From: a virus
Virus record (IMG/VR): IMGVR_UViG_3300021440_000091
Location: 1 to 30,189 of that record
Reading direction: 5' to 3' (one strand)
DNA length: 30,189 nt
Position numbers and translations under genes: made by a program. The notes below the pieces were generated by a model. It was not told the DNA's origin and did not search any database. It was given only the letters and a program-made list of their open reading frames with translations. Below, piece by piece: positions 1 through 9,687 of this stretch (position 1 is the first letter of the stretch; each line of letters opens with the position of its first letter).

Positions 1-89
1 GTCCAAACACCCCCACCATCCTTATATGCTTTTAAACAAACACCCTCAACATCTTCTAGAAACTCTAGTCCATTATCAGAAGTATTCAT
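1..89 (-). CDS. Endolysin, GH24 (T4/P22-type) muramidase, N-terminal part only
   Basis: Only the first 29 codons lie in the window; the gene continues beyond position 1. The peptide begins MNTSDNGLEFLEDVEG and continues CLKAYKDGGGVWT, which matches the N-terminus of phage lysozymes of glycoside hydrolase family 24. In that family the Glu of the EG..L.AY motif is the catalytic acid and GVWTIGYGHT follows. Here the Glu is residue 15. The enzyme cleaves the MurNAc-GlcNAc bond of peptidoglycan at lysis. No signal or SAR segment is visible, so release would need the holin at 9671-10027. Its ATG overlaps the stop of the large upstream gene (ATGA), so translation is probably coupled. The family call is confident despite the truncation, because the motif is very characteristic. 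Confidence 0.85.
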   Translation of the reverse strand, partial: MNTSDNGLEFLEDVEGVCLKAYKDGGGVW

Positions 90-3000
90 TTTTGATCCAC
101 ATTCTGTTTAAAAGTATTTTTCAAATCCATAACCTCTGTGTTACCACGAGTGTATCCCTTAGAGGGTACAGCACGATCTAACGGACTTTGGTTGTAAGCT
201 TTAACTAGATTTTTACCTAGGCTTTGAGCATCACCCCCCAATTTTACATACTTATCAAATAGTTCTTGATAAGCAATAGTATTTTGTTTACCATCTAGAG
301 AAAGTCTCTCCAGACGATTCAAAATATCTTTCTTTTGAGTGTTCTGTGCTTGTTGTAACAGTCGTGCTTCAAAAGCACTAGATGATTCTCTAGTTTCTCT
401 TAACGGAGAAAACCCTAAACTCTTAATAATATTTCTATCGAAGGATTGATCGGCAGGAATTTGGGTTCTAACATTAACTCCATCTTTACTAGGTGAATAC
501 ACAGTATTTCCTTTAGTATTGAAGTATAAATCAGCAACACCTTGAGCTACCCCTTGTGGGAGAATAGCTTTAGCCAATTGTCCTTTATCAAGAGAGGTTA
601 GGTCACCTTCCTTGAGTAAAGTTTTAGCAGCTCTAGTAGACTCTACTCCAACGTCAATGATCTTTCCAGCAATAGGATTAACTGCGGCCAGCATATCCAT
701 AATACCAGTAGACTTCATATCAGGAGCAAATCTAGACGAAGACACAGTAGAACTTAAATCAGCGCCTGCCCATGCAGAAGGTAATCCATAAGTTACAAAA
801 TCAGTAAAGGTTTTGTTCCCTTGCATTTCCAAAAGCATTCTTTTAAGGCTAAGCTTTCCATCAGAAACAATCTTAAGAAATTTATCCGCATCATCAAAAG
901 CGTACATACCTGTAGCACCAGCAACAGTTACCTTCATGATTAAAGACATTGCCATAGGAGCAAAAGCTTTATTTTGAAGAGCCTCTTTAGTGTATAAAGC
1001 AAGTTGACCGTAATCGTTATGCTTAAAGGTTTGTAGACCAGATGCTAAATTACCAAACAATCCAAGGTTATGGTAAATCATTGCTCGTTCACCGGGACGA
1101 TAATTTACCAAAGCTACGTCAGTTAAGTTGGCGGCAGTCTTGTACACAATGTCTCTAGGAATAGATTCACCATCTACTTTAACTGTTCTAAGAGCATTTG
1201 CTAATGTCATATAAACAATAGCTCTACCACGCTCTTCAAACTTAACCACCATATCCTCACCTGTCACCTTTGTAAAGAATCCTTTGGTATGTTCCGAAAG
1301 ATTTTCAAAGTCAGACTCAATCAAACCATTCTTTTTAGCATAATCAAAAGCTTCTCTATTAAAAGAATTTAAATTCTCTTTAGAAGGAGTTAAAAAGATT
1401 TCTGCTGATCTAGCCATAGCTAGAGAAAGGTTTGCTTCTGGAAATCTAGCTTTTACAAAAGAAAGCATAGGAGCGATAGCAGTGTAAGGCTGAATAAACT
1501 GAGAGTATAGGAATTTAGGATTAACCCAATTCAACATACTTCTAGTGATAAGGTTTTTTGCTCCTTGAATGTCTTGACGAACACCAGCAGCTCCCTTCTC
1601 ACCAAACCCCAATTTGTTGCTAATGTAGGAATACATTTCAGTAATTCCTTCATCTACCTTAGATGCTTTATTTATAGCTTCTTGACCATTTAAGTTTAAC
1701 TTAATGTAGTCGTCCACATATCGCATAAGAGTAGGATTAGCCGAACGTAGTTTGGAGTTGTTAGTTACTTTCTGAATATCAGTATTAAGTGCTTGAAACT
1801 CTACCCATTTAGCTGCTTGGTTGATATAAAGTTCCAATGCCTTTGACATTTTATTAATGTCTAGCTGTCCCTCTTTATCTAAATAGGCTCCTTCAATCCC
1901 TTTCTTTTGGTTAAAGTGCCTATCAAAACCACCCTTTTTGTAGAACTGTTCTTTAGAATATTGTTCTATTAAAGCAGAAATTTTAGCAGCTTCTTCTCCT
2001 TCGGCCATATTCTTTAGAATATCCATACCATCGTAGACACTGGTATCGTTTCGACGAGTTTTACGTTGCTCTATTTCTCCGTATTTGTACTTAGGATTTT
2101 CAATTTTTAAACGGTCTACTAAAAGTTTTAAGTCTTGCTTATTATTTGAATCTACTAGTTTAACCAAGTCCCCATCTTTGTTTAAAATTTTAATGTAAAA
2201 ATCCCCTCTCCAACGAGAAGGAAAATATCCGGGTCTAGGTTGTAATGCTTCCATTCCAGCCGCGACACGAGTATCATTAATCTTTTTAAACCAGTCTTGA
2301 AAGACTCGCTGAGTCTCTAGATAAAACCCACGTTGTTGTTCACTAAAACCAAGTTCTCTAAGTTCAGCATCAGTAAGGTAACGTTTACCTTCATTCTGTT
2401 GCATTACTTCCATGATTTGACGAGCATCTGTTTTAGGCATTTCATGGAAACGCTTTGACAGATTAAGTGTCCAATCACGGTATACAGCAGCAGAAGAAAG
2501 TCTTTCTGCACCATTAAAGCGATCTGCTAAAGCACGAAGTAATGGATTGTTTTTCAACAACCCCAACATCTGTCCACCGCCCACTAATTTCTTTGTAACA
2601 CCAGTTACAGAGTTTTGAGTATCTGAAAGAGTTTTTTGGATTGCGTCTTCAATACGTTGATTAGAAATATCAAGAATACCTCTATCACCAAATTTACTTA
2701 GAAACTCACTAGAAAGATTATCTTTCTTTTTGAGTTCTGTAAGAACTAACTGTTCCTTTTCTTGAGGAGTAATGTCTTTAAGTTCTTTAGGAAGAGTGTT
2801 TCCTAAAACATCTGTCCAGAGTTCATTTGCTTTATGTAAGTATTCAGGAGGAAGTCTATTAGAAAAATCTTCAAAAGATTGGAATAAAGGTTTACCACGG
2901 CTTTCCATTTCTTGTTGAATAGCAGACAAAGCTTCTTTCATCGTAGCTTTGTAATTATCAGCAAAAGTTTTAGTTGCCGTAACAGTGTCTTTAGCTTGAA

Positions 3001-4411
3001 CTAATTCTGGTTCTGGAGAAATCTTTTTGAATTGTGCATTAAACAACTCAGGAAAATCTTCTTCTAACCTACTTAAAGTCCTAGCAGCACGTTCTTGATC
3101 TGCCTTGGTAAGATTAGCAGCATTTTCTTCAATGCTCTTTTTTACTTCTCCTAGAACTTCTTGGTAGTCTTGTTTGTCTTGAATCCATTTCTGAAACTCT
3201 TCTTGTGTCTTTTTGGATACTTTAGGAGAAAGTTTGTTAGGAGCAGCATTCCAAAGTTCTGTCAACTTTGCATTTGCCTCTTCTACTTTACTCTTTAAAT
3301 CATCAGCTAAAGAACGAGCACCAGTTTCGTCAGACTTAAACTCACTTTCTCTACCAGCAATCTGATTACCAATTCTTTCAAAAAACGAAGCAACTCGTTT
3401 TTCAAACATTCCTTGATAGCCTTCTTCCAATCGTTCTTGAGCAGTCTTAGTTTTGATTAGTCCCTCTGGAGCAATATCTAAATGCTGACGAGTAGCTTCT
3501 TCATTTACAAGAGCTTCCCGAACACTTTGCTCTGCCAGCATATGTTGTGTAACAAGTTCCCCAATAAAAGCTTCTTTATCAGTGTCTTTGATTTTGTCTA
3601 AGTTTTCAGGACGGATAACATCTTGTAAAACATTTCTTCCAACTTGAGGAGAAGTAGATTTAATCTTAATTCCAAAGAGAGCCCCAATTGCTGCATCAAC
3701 CGCACGGTTACTTAAATCAGTGGGATTAAATTGTTTGGCTTGCTCTTCATATCCAGCGCGTTGTAATGCTATTTGAGAAGCTGAATCAGCAATACCACCA
3801 GCAATAGCATTTGCAGCAGCACCTGCAGGAATGGAGTACAGATTTTTAGCCAGTACCCCAATAGAAGGAACTGTACCAAATACCATGTTGGCTCCTGCTT
3901 GAACAGCAGCAACTTTTCCTGCCGTAGAAGCATCTACCCCCTGATTAACTAAATCAGCACCAGTAGGAATAGCCTGCATACCGGCAGTGGCTGCAAGTAG
4001 AGGGGCACCCCCTAGCATAGAAGCTGCTACAACAGGTACAGTACTACCAATCCCACTTACAATCTTACCAGCTAATCCTTGTTCACCACTAGGAGCAGTG
4101 TCTTTAAGTAATTGTTGATAATCAGCATCAGATTGGCTATAAATTTTATCCGCAGAATCAATATTACCAAAAGCAGTTGCTAAACCACCAGCAGCAATAT
4201 CTAAACCACGGCGAACAGAACCAACCCCTCTTTGAAGACCTTTGGTTAAGTCTTCTGCAAAAGAAGTTGTTTTAGGCTGACCTTTTAATTGGTCTTTGTA
4301 CTTGTACAGTACTTCTACCTGTGGGTCAGATAAAGCGTCAACTCCCTTTGTTTTAAAAGTGTATAAAGCATCTGCTTCATCATCAGATAGATTGTCAATC
4401 CAATCAGCCAT
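86..4411 (-). CDS. Very large virion protein, probable internal/DNA-ejection protein
   Basis: This 1441-residue protein is the largest in the window. Residues about 95-250 are rich in Ala and Gly with long apolar stretches that could enter a membrane. Residues about 270-620 are highly charged and look like coiled coil. A globular part follows, with the segment RPGYFPSRWRGDF near residue 720, of a kind I associate with large multi-domain phage proteins. No lytic transglycosylase motif or other catalytic site is obvious. Size, position at the end of the structural operon and two smaller partner genes directly upstream resemble the ejection-protein sets of podoviruses (T7 gp14/gp15/gp16 type; T7 gp16 is of similar length). 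The RBS AAGGA lies 5 nt before the ATG. The ejection role is inferred from context and composition; a virion location is more secure than the exact function. Confidence 0.6.
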   Translation of the reverse strand: MADWIDNLSDDEADALYTFKTKGVDALSDPQVEVLYKYKDQLKGQPKTTSFAEDLTKGLQRGVGSVRRGLDIAAGGLATAFGNIDSADKIYSQSDADYQQLLKDTAPSGEQGLAGKIVSGIGSTVPVVAASMLGGAPLLAATAGMQAIPTGADLVNQGVDASTAGKVAAVQAGANMVFGTVPSIGVLAKNLYSIPAGAAANAIAGGIADSASQIALQRAGYEEQAKQFNPTDLSNRAVDAAIGALFGIKIKSTSPQVGRNVLQDVIRPENLDKIKDTDKEAFIGELVTQHMLAEQSVREALVNEEATRQHLDIAPEGLIKTKTAQERLEEGYQGMFEKRVASFFERIGNQIAGRESEFKSDETGARSLADDLKSKVEEANAKLTELWNAAPNKLSPKVSKKTQEEFQKWIQDKQDYQEVLGEVKKSIEENAANLTKADQERAARTLSRLEEDFPELFNAQFKKISPEPELVQAKDTVTATKTFADNYKATMKEALSAIQQEMESRGKPLFQSFEDFSNRLPPEYLHKANELWTDVLGNTLPKELKDITPQEKEQLVLTELKKKDNLSSEFLSKFGDRGILDISNQRIEDAIQKTLSDTQNSVTGVTKKLVGGGQMLGLLKNNPLLRALADRFNGAERLSSAAVYRDWTLNLSKRFHEMPKTDARQIMEVMQQNEGKRYLTDAELRELGFSEQQRGFYLETQRVFQDWFKKINDTRVAAGMEALQPRPGYFPSRWRGDFYIKILNKDGDLVKLVDSNNKQDLKLLVDRLKIENPKYKYGEIEQRKTRRNDTSVYDGMDILKNMAEGEEAAKISALIEQYSKEQFYKKGGFDRHFNQKKGIEGAYLDKEGQLDINKMSKALELYINQAAKWVEFQALNTDIQKVTNNSKLRSANPTLMRYVDDYIKLNLNGQEAINKASKVDEGITEMYSYISNKLGFGEKGAAGVRQDIQGAKNLITRSMLNWVNPKFLYSQFIQPYTAIAPMLSFVKARFPEANLSLAMARSAEIFLTPSKENLNSFNREAFDYAKKNGLIESDFENLSEHTKGFFTKVTGEDMVVKFEERGRAIVYMTLANALRTVKVDGESIPRDIVYKTAANLTDVALVNYRPGERAMIYHNLGLFGNLASGLQTFKHNDYGQLALYTKEALQNKAFAPMAMSLIMKVTVAGATGMYAFDDADKFLKIVSDGKLSLKRMLLEMQGNKTFTDFVTYGLPSAWAGADLSSTVSSSRFAPDMKSTGIMDMLAAVNPIAGKIIDVGVESTRAAKTLLKEGDLTSLDKGQLAKAILPQGVAQGVADLYFNTKGNTVYSPSKDGVNVRTQIPADQSFDRNIIKSLGFSPLRETRESSSAFEARLLQQAQNTQKKDILNRLERLSLDGKQNTIAYQELFDKYVKLGGDAQSLGKNLVKAYNQSPLDRAVPSKGYTRGNTEVMDLKNTFKQNVDQK

Positions 4412-4419
4412 AAAAGTCC

Positions 4420-5391
4420 TTATTTAAGTAATTCTCTAAGTGCTGCCCGTTTATCTGAAACACTTAAAGTAGGTAACGCTCCACCAGAGTTTTGAGGAGG
4501 AGTAATCGGAACTACAGGAGTCATTTGCCCTCTTGCATCAGGTTTACCAGCCGTAGCTTTATTTTGCATTACTTGTGTTGCATAGTTAGCTAATGCTGCA
4601 GCTTGCTGTTCTTCTGGAAGCTTTTTGATTTGTTCAATCATAGCCGCATCTATTGTAGTGGGTGCTTTAGGTGTTTTTACACTTACTCCAGAACCCTTCA
4701 TTGCTGCACGTTTATTAGCTCCTTCTTGTTTTACTGCTTCAACAGCTTTCTTTGCATTAGCTGCTATTTGAGCTGCTTTTTCTTGTCTAGTTTCATAGGC
4801 ACTAGAAAAGGCATCAAACAAAGTTTTAACTGTTTCCGAAGGATTAGAACTAGAAGCAATCCCTTTAAAAAATGGATGGTCTTGCCCTATTTGATGATCT
4901 GTTAAAATTTGAGCGATTGCTTGTTTTGCTACATCAGGAGGAAGATTTTTAGATACTTCTGCGGCTATTTGAAGCATTGGAATAGCTTTCTTTAATTGAC
5001 CATCAGTAATATCTTGAGATTCAATTAAAGCTTTTGTGTAACTATTTTGTGCCTCAATAGGTTGTCTAATAAGAGAATCTGAGGCCTGTGAAGCCGCTAA
5101 ACGATTCTTATATAGGGTAGCCTCTCTACTAGCCGCTTGAGCTTTTACAGCTTGATCTATAGCCTCTGGAGAGGCATCAGCACCATATAAAGCATTCTTG
5201 GCTTTAATTTGATCTAACAACCCCGGTTGAGAAGCAACAAGTTGGTCTAGTTCCAATTGATTCTTTTGTCTAGCAATATCCGCAAGATTATTATTCTTAG
5301 GAATATTTTCCAGCATATTATTAAACTGAATACCGGAAACCAACCCTTGTAGACCGGGGTTTGGGTTTTGTACGTTTGTTGCGTAATCCAT
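4420..5391 (-). CDS. Probable internal virion (ejection) protein, helical, Ala/Gln-rich
   Basis: A 323-residue protein dominated by Ala, Gln, Lys and Glu, with long predicted helices and no membrane segment, Cys cluster or catalytic motif. Residues about 195-235 (many A, K, E, R) look like coiled coil, and about 235-310 is low in complexity (T, P, Q, A). It sits between a Gly/Ala-rich 334-residue protein and the 1441-residue giant, separated from each by only a few bases, which is the usual place for the middle ejection protein of a podovirus. An RBS (GGAAG) precedes the ATG. I do not recognise the sequence itself; the role is inferred from neighbours. Confidence 0.5.
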   Translation of the reverse strand: MDYATNVQNPNPGLQGLVSGIQFNNMLENIPKNNNLADIARQKNQLELDQLVASQPGLLDQIKAKNALYGADASPEAIDQAVKAQAASREATLYKNRLAASQASDSLIRQPIEAQNSYTKALIESQDITDGQLKKAIPMLQIAAEVSKNLPPDVAKQAIAQILTDHQIGQDHPFFKGIASSSNPSETVKTLFDAFSSAYETRQEKAAQIAANAKKAVEAVKQEGANKRAAMKGSGVSVKTPKAPTTIDAAMIEQIKKLPEEQQAAALANYATQVMQNKATAGKPDARGQMTPVVPITPPQNSGGALPTLSVSDKRAALRELLK

Positions 5392-5392
5392 A

Positions 5393-6397
5393 TTACTTCC
5401 AAAGATCAGTTAAAGTCTTTAATCCAGTGGCAATACCAGCAGCAGTACCAATAGGATTAGTGTAATTGGTTTGCACTTGGTTTGTACCATAGTTTCCAAT
5501 AACACTAGGAGAAGCCCCACCAGTAGAATATGCTTTTAAAAGGTTTGACTTGTAACTAGTACCCCAATCTGCCATTGCTCTTGTAAGAGCTGCTTGACGA
5601 TTAATTGGGTTACTTACTCTACCACCAACAGCGTCTTCTCTCAATAGTTTGTTATACACAGAATCCATTACATTATTGTAATCAGGAGTTTTAGTTACAT
5701 CTAGATTAGTGTATGCGTCAATAGCTTTTTGTCGATTTGCATTCTCATTATTAATGTAATTAGAAATCAAACTATTACGTTGGTCATTGGCTGCTTGTTG
5801 TCTATTTGCATTAGACCTATTTTCAAGTAATTGAAGGCCTTGAACACCTAAACCTGCATACTTAGCAAAATTAGGATTATTTACTAAAGAACTAAGGCCA
5901 GTACCACTAGTAGAACTAGGAACAACACCAGACCCCATAGAAGGTGCAGCAGCATTTCCTATTGTACCAGTATCCATACCTAGATCAGCACCCCAACCGG
6001 CTTCCCCAATAGAAGGAACAGACGGAGCTACACCTGCGCTGCCAGCACCAGCGGCACCTAAAGCACCACCAATACCTTGAGCACCTAGGTAAGTTCCACC
6101 AATCATCATACCAATGTTAGCCAAATCTCCTAAAGCACTTCCACCAGAAGTATCTACTACTTGTCCTGTGTATGGATGCAAGTATTGCCCTTGAGCATTT
6201 TTCCAATTAGTAACTAGATTGCCATCTTGGTCAGTATAGGAATTACTTGTTACACCGGGAGAAGACTGCCAGCTAAGGTCTGCTTGCGGGCCACCGGGAG
6301 TACCATATCCACCAGTATATCCAGCATCCCCTTGTTGATAAAATTGAGCTACTGTAGGATGTGCTAAAAAATCCCATCCATCCATTGTGTCTGCCAT
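5393..6397 (-). CDS. Gly/Ala-rich probable internal virion protein
   Basis: A 334-residue protein. Residues 1-85 are Gly, Tyr and Gln rich, about 88-170 form an apolar Gly/Ala stretch able to insert in a membrane, and about 190-270 are polar, rich in Asn, Arg and Gln, and helical. This layout (flexible N-terminus, glycine-rich hydrophobic centre, polar helical part) is common in small podoviral ejection proteins such as T7 gp14 or P22 gp7, which are thought to help form the channel across the host envelope. The RBS AAAGGA precedes the ATG. It is the first of three consecutive candidate ejection genes. No specific homologue is recognised. Confidence 0.5.
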   Translation of the reverse strand: MADTMDGWDFLAHPTVAQFYQQGDAGYTGGYGTPGGPQADLSWQSSPGVTSNSYTDQDGNLVTNWKNAQGQYLHPYTGQVVDTSGGSALGDLANIGMMIGGTYLGAQGIGGALGAAGAGSAGVAPSVPSIGEAGWGADLGMDTGTIGNAAAPSMGSGVVPSSTSGTGLSSLVNNPNFAKYAGLGVQGLQLLENRSNANRQQAANDQRNSLISNYINNENANRQKAIDAYTNLDVTKTPDYNNVMDSVYNKLLREDAVGGRVSNPINRQAALTRAMADWGTSYKSNLLKAYSTGGASPSVIGNYGTNQVQTNYTNPIGTAAGIATGLKTLTDLWK

Positions 6398-6410
6398 AAA
6401 TATCCTTTGA

Positions 6411-6848
6411 TTATGCTGCTGTGTACAGCCCGGTTAAAACAATCGTATTGCTTGTTGGACCCCACGAAGGAGGATACATTTTCTGTGTACTGGAACTTAG
6501 AGTAGCTCCCCCAATATAGATATTAGCTGTGGAATCTGACACGCTACCAGCATCTATAAACGCTGCTGTAATAGGAAGATTCATTGTAGTAACACCAGCG
6601 TTTGATTGAGAAGTACCACCACCAGAGGTAGTAATAGTTACATAAAACTTTACAATAGAGCCCACTCTATAGTACCAACCTTTAGTAGTAACACTTCCAG
6701 CAGTGGTTAAATTAGTAAATACTGGAGTAAATACTTGGGGTTCCCCTGCTAAATAATCATTTACAAAACGACTAAAGGCACTATACCATTGTGCCCAAAT
6801 AGAAGGTTCTGCCCCCATAGGGGGCGGGAGTAATATTTTTGCAGACAT
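6411..6848 (-). CDS. Small beta-rich virion protein, possibly a fibre or tail-tip head domain
   Basis: A 145-residue protein. The first 40 residues include a Trp-rich helical stretch (IWAQWYSAFSRFVNDYL) that could anchor it to the tail. The rest is Thr, Ser and Gly rich with alternating apolar residues, typical of a beta-sandwich. The segment GWYYRVGSIVKFYVTIT resembles the start of C-terminal domains of phage tail fibres, where a similar phrase reporting a strand-turn-strand is common. Its ATG overlaps the stop of the upstream DNA-stabilisation gene (TAATG). A receptor-binding or tail-decoration role is inferred. It could also be a minor structural protein. Confidence 0.45.
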   Translation of the reverse strand: MSAKILLPPPMGAEPSIWAQWYSAFSRFVNDYLAGEPQVFTPVFTNLTTAGSVTTKGWYYRVGSIVKFYVTITTSGGGTSQSNAGVTTMNLPITAAFIDAGSVSDSTANIYIGGATLSSSTQKMYPPSWGPTSNTIVLTGLYTAA

Positions 6849-8431
6849 TATTCAGTTCCAGTAATTACAGATACAGACACTTCTTTAATAAATACTCGTG
6901 TTGCATTTGTAGTAGAACCACTAAAGCTGATACTAAGTTTAGGATTCATCCAAGAACCTAATTTTCTAGTGTAAAAATAAGAGTATCTTGGGCTATAACT
7001 TAAAGTTCTAGTGATTGTTCTAGTTGTAGAATCCCCATCTACAAGACTAATGTTATAAGTGATATTAGTAGTTGGGGCTGCATACCCATTGTAAGAAGTA
7101 TCTGGAACAAGGTCAATCTCCTTAATTACTTTGAGTTTTTGCTCACCTAAATCAATATTAGTGTGGCTTACAGAAGTTGTAAAATAATTATTGCCTGTGG
7201 TAGTTTCGTCCCAACCACCTTGAGTAGTCAGTATATTAAATTTACGAAGGCGAATTCTAGATACCCCAGAGTCCACATAACCCATAATACCTGTTCTAGA
7301 AATACTTTGTACTCTACCTGCAAAGATAGCTCTAGTATAACTAAAATTAAATCCAGACCAAATATACCAAATATCTTCTGTAATATCGTATACCCACATA
7401 GAAGAGGTATCTTTAATAATACTGTAAAAGGCCTTATCAGCTACAGAAAATCCTTGAGCATATAGGTAAACAGAATTTAAAGTTCCTTGTACAGAAGCAT
7501 TAAACCCAATACTAGAAATAGAGGATAGTTTAAATCCCTCTACTTTGTAAAACCCATCCCTAGTAGCAAAAAAGATTACATCATTGATAATCGCCACAGA
7601 ACCACGAAGAATAGGACTGTCTGATGTAATTACATATTCTTTAGCAGGAGCTAAAGGACTTCCTGTTACTTGAGTAGTAGTATAAAAAAACTCAATACTA
7701 TTTGTGCTTACAGCAACAAGATAGTTTTTAATTCTACCAAGAAAAATAGCAGTATCAGCAAACGACTCTGGAGTGATATAATCTGTAGAGAGTACTGTTT
7801 GGTATACTCCGGGGGTAGAATTATAAATTCTATTATCGGTGTTTAAATAAAAAGCATACCCATCTAATTCTGTTGTACCAACAAGTTTAACTCCGGGGTC
7901 AAAAGAAGTGTATGCCACAGTACTTAATGTAAGGGCTCCAATATCAATTTTAACCAAATACCCAGAACTACCTAAAGTAACATACACATATTGATTATCA
8001 AATGGATAATCTAAAAGATCAATAGATTCTACATTAGCCCCCGGAGCAGTAGTAGGAGTACTGCCTATATAAGTAATAGTGGCATCAGTTAAACTTAAAG
8101 AAGTACTAGAAGTTAGTATGTAATACCTAGCTATATTACCAGTATCTCTAGTAACAATAAGGGTAAGTTTTTGAACAGCAGAGCTAGTGCTCTGTGTTTT
8201 CTTTATATCTTGACAAAGTAAAATTAGTTCTGTAGAACTAACCCAAGGATTAATAGTACCTGTAAATAAACCAAGAGAAGGTCGTTGCGTCAAAGACTTA
8301 AACTCTTGTTTAAGAGTTTTGTTTTGATCTGAAACAACCATCCCATTAGTAATACTAGAAGACACACTATACATAGTCCCAACAGGATATGTAAATGTTC
8401 TTTCATATTGTTGGACTTGTTGTTGTGCCAT
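6848..8431 (-). CDS. DNA-stabilisation / tail hub protein (P22 gp10-like)
   Basis: A 527-residue protein made almost wholly of beta strands with many Ser, Thr, Tyr and Val residues and repeated segments that look like propeller blades. Examples are KLVGTTELDGYAFYLNTDNR, IIFFATRDGFYKVEG and MWVYDITEDIWYIWSGF. Length and composition resemble P22 gp10 (about 470 residues), which assembles below gp4 to close the packaged head and carry the needle. The gene lies directly after the gp4-like adaptor, as in P22, with a TAATG coupling. The family assignment rests on length, strand-rich composition and gene order, not on a recognised motif. Confidence 0.55.
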   Translation of the reverse strand: MAQQQVQQYERTFTYPVGTMYSVSSSITNGMVVSDQNKTLKQEFKSLTQRPSLGLFTGTINPWVSSTELILLCQDIKKTQSTSSAVQKLTLIVTRDTGNIARYYILTSSTSLSLTDATITYIGSTPTTAPGANVESIDLLDYPFDNQYVYVTLGSSGYLVKIDIGALTLSTVAYTSFDPGVKLVGTTELDGYAFYLNTDNRIYNSTPGVYQTVLSTDYITPESFADTAIFLGRIKNYLVAVSTNSIEFFYTTTQVTGSPLAPAKEYVITSDSPILRGSVAIINDVIFFATRDGFYKVEGFKLSSISSIGFNASVQGTLNSVYLYAQGFSVADKAFYSIIKDTSSMWVYDITEDIWYIWSGFNFSYTRAIFAGRVQSISRTGIMGYVDSGVSRIRLRKFNILTTQGGWDETTTGNNYFTTSVSHTNIDLGEQKLKVIKEIDLVPDTSYNGYAAPTTNITYNISLVDGDSTTRTITRTLSYSPRYSYFYTRKLGSWMNPKLSISFSGSTTNATRVFIKEVSVSVITGTE

Positions 8432-9195
8432 TATCTATTTCTTAATTCTGGTTGAAAGTATAAAGAAGTACCTTCATTATTTGCATTTAAAGCCTCAGAG
8501 TAAATGAAATTAAAATCTTGTTTTAATGCCATTCTATCATTAGGATTTAAACTATATTCTGCCGCTAGTCGCACAGCTAACCCATACTTGATTGCTTCAT
8601 GCCATTCAGAAGGAAAGTCTGGAATGTCCGAGGAAGTCAATAGGTCTTCTATAGGACGCTTGTACCACATAATTACAGACTTATTTGCAATTGTATCGGC
8701 ACTAGGTCTAGGAAATGCTTGAAGAACACTAAAAGTATTGTAGTTGTACAACGTATATTGATTAGGCTCACCAGCAGCAGTTGCTGTTTGATTTAAAGAT
8801 TGAAAATCTTTATTAGGGATCAGATTAACTTCATACTGTGTTCCATTAATATTATCCCTAGCAAACATATTATAGATTTGTAAAGGACGGCCAATTGGAA
8901 CATATACATAATCAGTAGATTGTAAATCTGATTTGTAGTATGTTTGAAGAGTACTTAAACTAGGGGCGGATTCAGCAAAAACCCATCTTCCTGCTGTATT
9001 ATGAGTTAAAGCATAAAATTTACGGGCAGACAATTGATCCCCAATTCCTTGCCAACCTTTAAGCATCAAATTCAAAGCATCTGCTGCTTCTGTAATTTGT
9101 CCGGCTGTAGGAGTCTCATCCTGAGCAAGTCCTTTAACTAGTCTTAATGCACCAGCAATAATGGTATCTCTAGTAGCAGTGTATGTTGAACTCAT
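8431..9195 (-). CDS. Head-to-tail adaptor / tail accessory factor (P22 gp4-like)
   Basis: A 254-residue protein with the usual features of this family. An N-terminal helical part (TRDTIIAGALRLVKGL, then EAADALNLMLKGWQ) is followed by a beta-rich middle and a C-terminal helical part with FPSEWHEAIKYGLAVRLAAEY. This pattern is typical of P22 gp4-like proteins, which bind the portal after packaging and form the platform for the tail. Length is in the expected range. The start overlaps the stop of Rz1 (ATGA), so a virion protein is translated right after the spanins. The downstream gene is the P22 gp10-like protein, in the same order as in P22. Confidence 0.75.
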   Translation of the reverse strand: MSSTYTATRDTIIAGALRLVKGLAQDETPTAGQITEAADALNLMLKGWQGIGDQLSARKFYALTHNTAGRWVFAESAPSLSTLQTYYKSDLQSTDYVYVPIGRPLQIYNMFARDNINGTQYEVNLIPNKDFQSLNQTATAAGEPNQYTLYNYNTFSVLQAFPRPSADTIANKSVIMWYKRPIEDLLTSSDIPDFPSEWHEAIKYGLAVRLAAEYSLNPNDRMALKQDFNFIYSEALNANNEGTSLYFQPELRNR

Positions 9196-9443
9196 TTTTG
9201 TTTCCTTATAAAATCTACTAAAGCATTATGTCGTTTTGCACAGATAATATACTGGTCAGTAACTTCATCCAGTTTTAACCATACGCCACCAAAAGTACTT
9301 AAATCTCCATCTTTAGAAATTTTAACACATTCCGTAAGTAAATCTTCTTGTGGTTTACTGACTATCGAGTTTACGTTGGTACTGCTGCACGATGCCATCA
9401 GTAGACTTACAGTCAGTATAAACGTGATTAGTAAAAACCTCAT
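9192..9443 (-). CDS. Rz1: Outer-membrane spanin lipoprotein (Rz1-like)
   Basis: An 83-residue protein with a hydrophobic signal peptide (residues 3-17) ending in a lipobox LMASC, Cys19 being the predicted lipidated residue. The mature part is short and polar. Its first 89 nt lie inside the 3' end of the Rz-like gene in another frame, the classic nested Rz/Rz1 arrangement. O-spanins join inner-membrane Rz through their C-termini to fuse the membranes in the last step of lysis of Gram-negative cells. Unlike many Rz1 proteins it is not proline rich. The +2 residue is Ser, consistent with outer-membrane sorting. No strong RBS is visible, which fits translational coupling to Rz. Confidence 0.75.
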   Translation of the reverse strand: MRFLLITFILTVSLLMASCSSTNVNSIVSKPQEDLLTECVKISKDGDLSTFGGVWLKLDEVTDQYIICAKRHNALVDFIRKQK

Positions 9444-9687
9444 GTTGAATTTCTTTCGTAATTGTCTTTGATTTAGACATATATGTGTTAATAGATTCTT
9501 CTACTAATTTAGATACGTCTGCAGCAATTTTATCATTATCTATTTTAGTGTCTAGTACTTGGGTAACTATATCCAGCTTTTCTTTAGTGTATTTATAATC
9601 AACTACACGATTAGTTACCCAAATAACACCTAAAGTGTATAGAATAAATGATACGAGAATTAGGCCATACTTAAGATTTAAGTTCAT
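9355..9687 (-). CDS. Rz: Inner-membrane spanin (Rz-like)
   Basis: A 110-residue protein with one N-terminal membrane segment (about residues 6-25), then a charged helical ectodomain likely to be periplasmic coiled coil, with a single Cys near residue 93 that could form the intermolecular disulfide seen in some Rz proteins. This is the usual type II inner-membrane topology of i-spanins. The start lies 17 nt inside the holin gene and the 3' end contains the start of Rz1, so holin, Rz and Rz1 form one coupled lysis unit. The endolysin is absent from this unit and sits about 9 kb further on at the left edge of the window. Confidence 0.75.
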   Translation of the reverse strand: MNLNLKYGLILVSFILYTLGVIWVTNRVVDYKYTKEKLDIVTQVLDTKIDNDKIAADVSKLVEESINTYMSKSKTITKEIQHEVFTNHVYTDCKSTDGIVQQYQRKLDSQ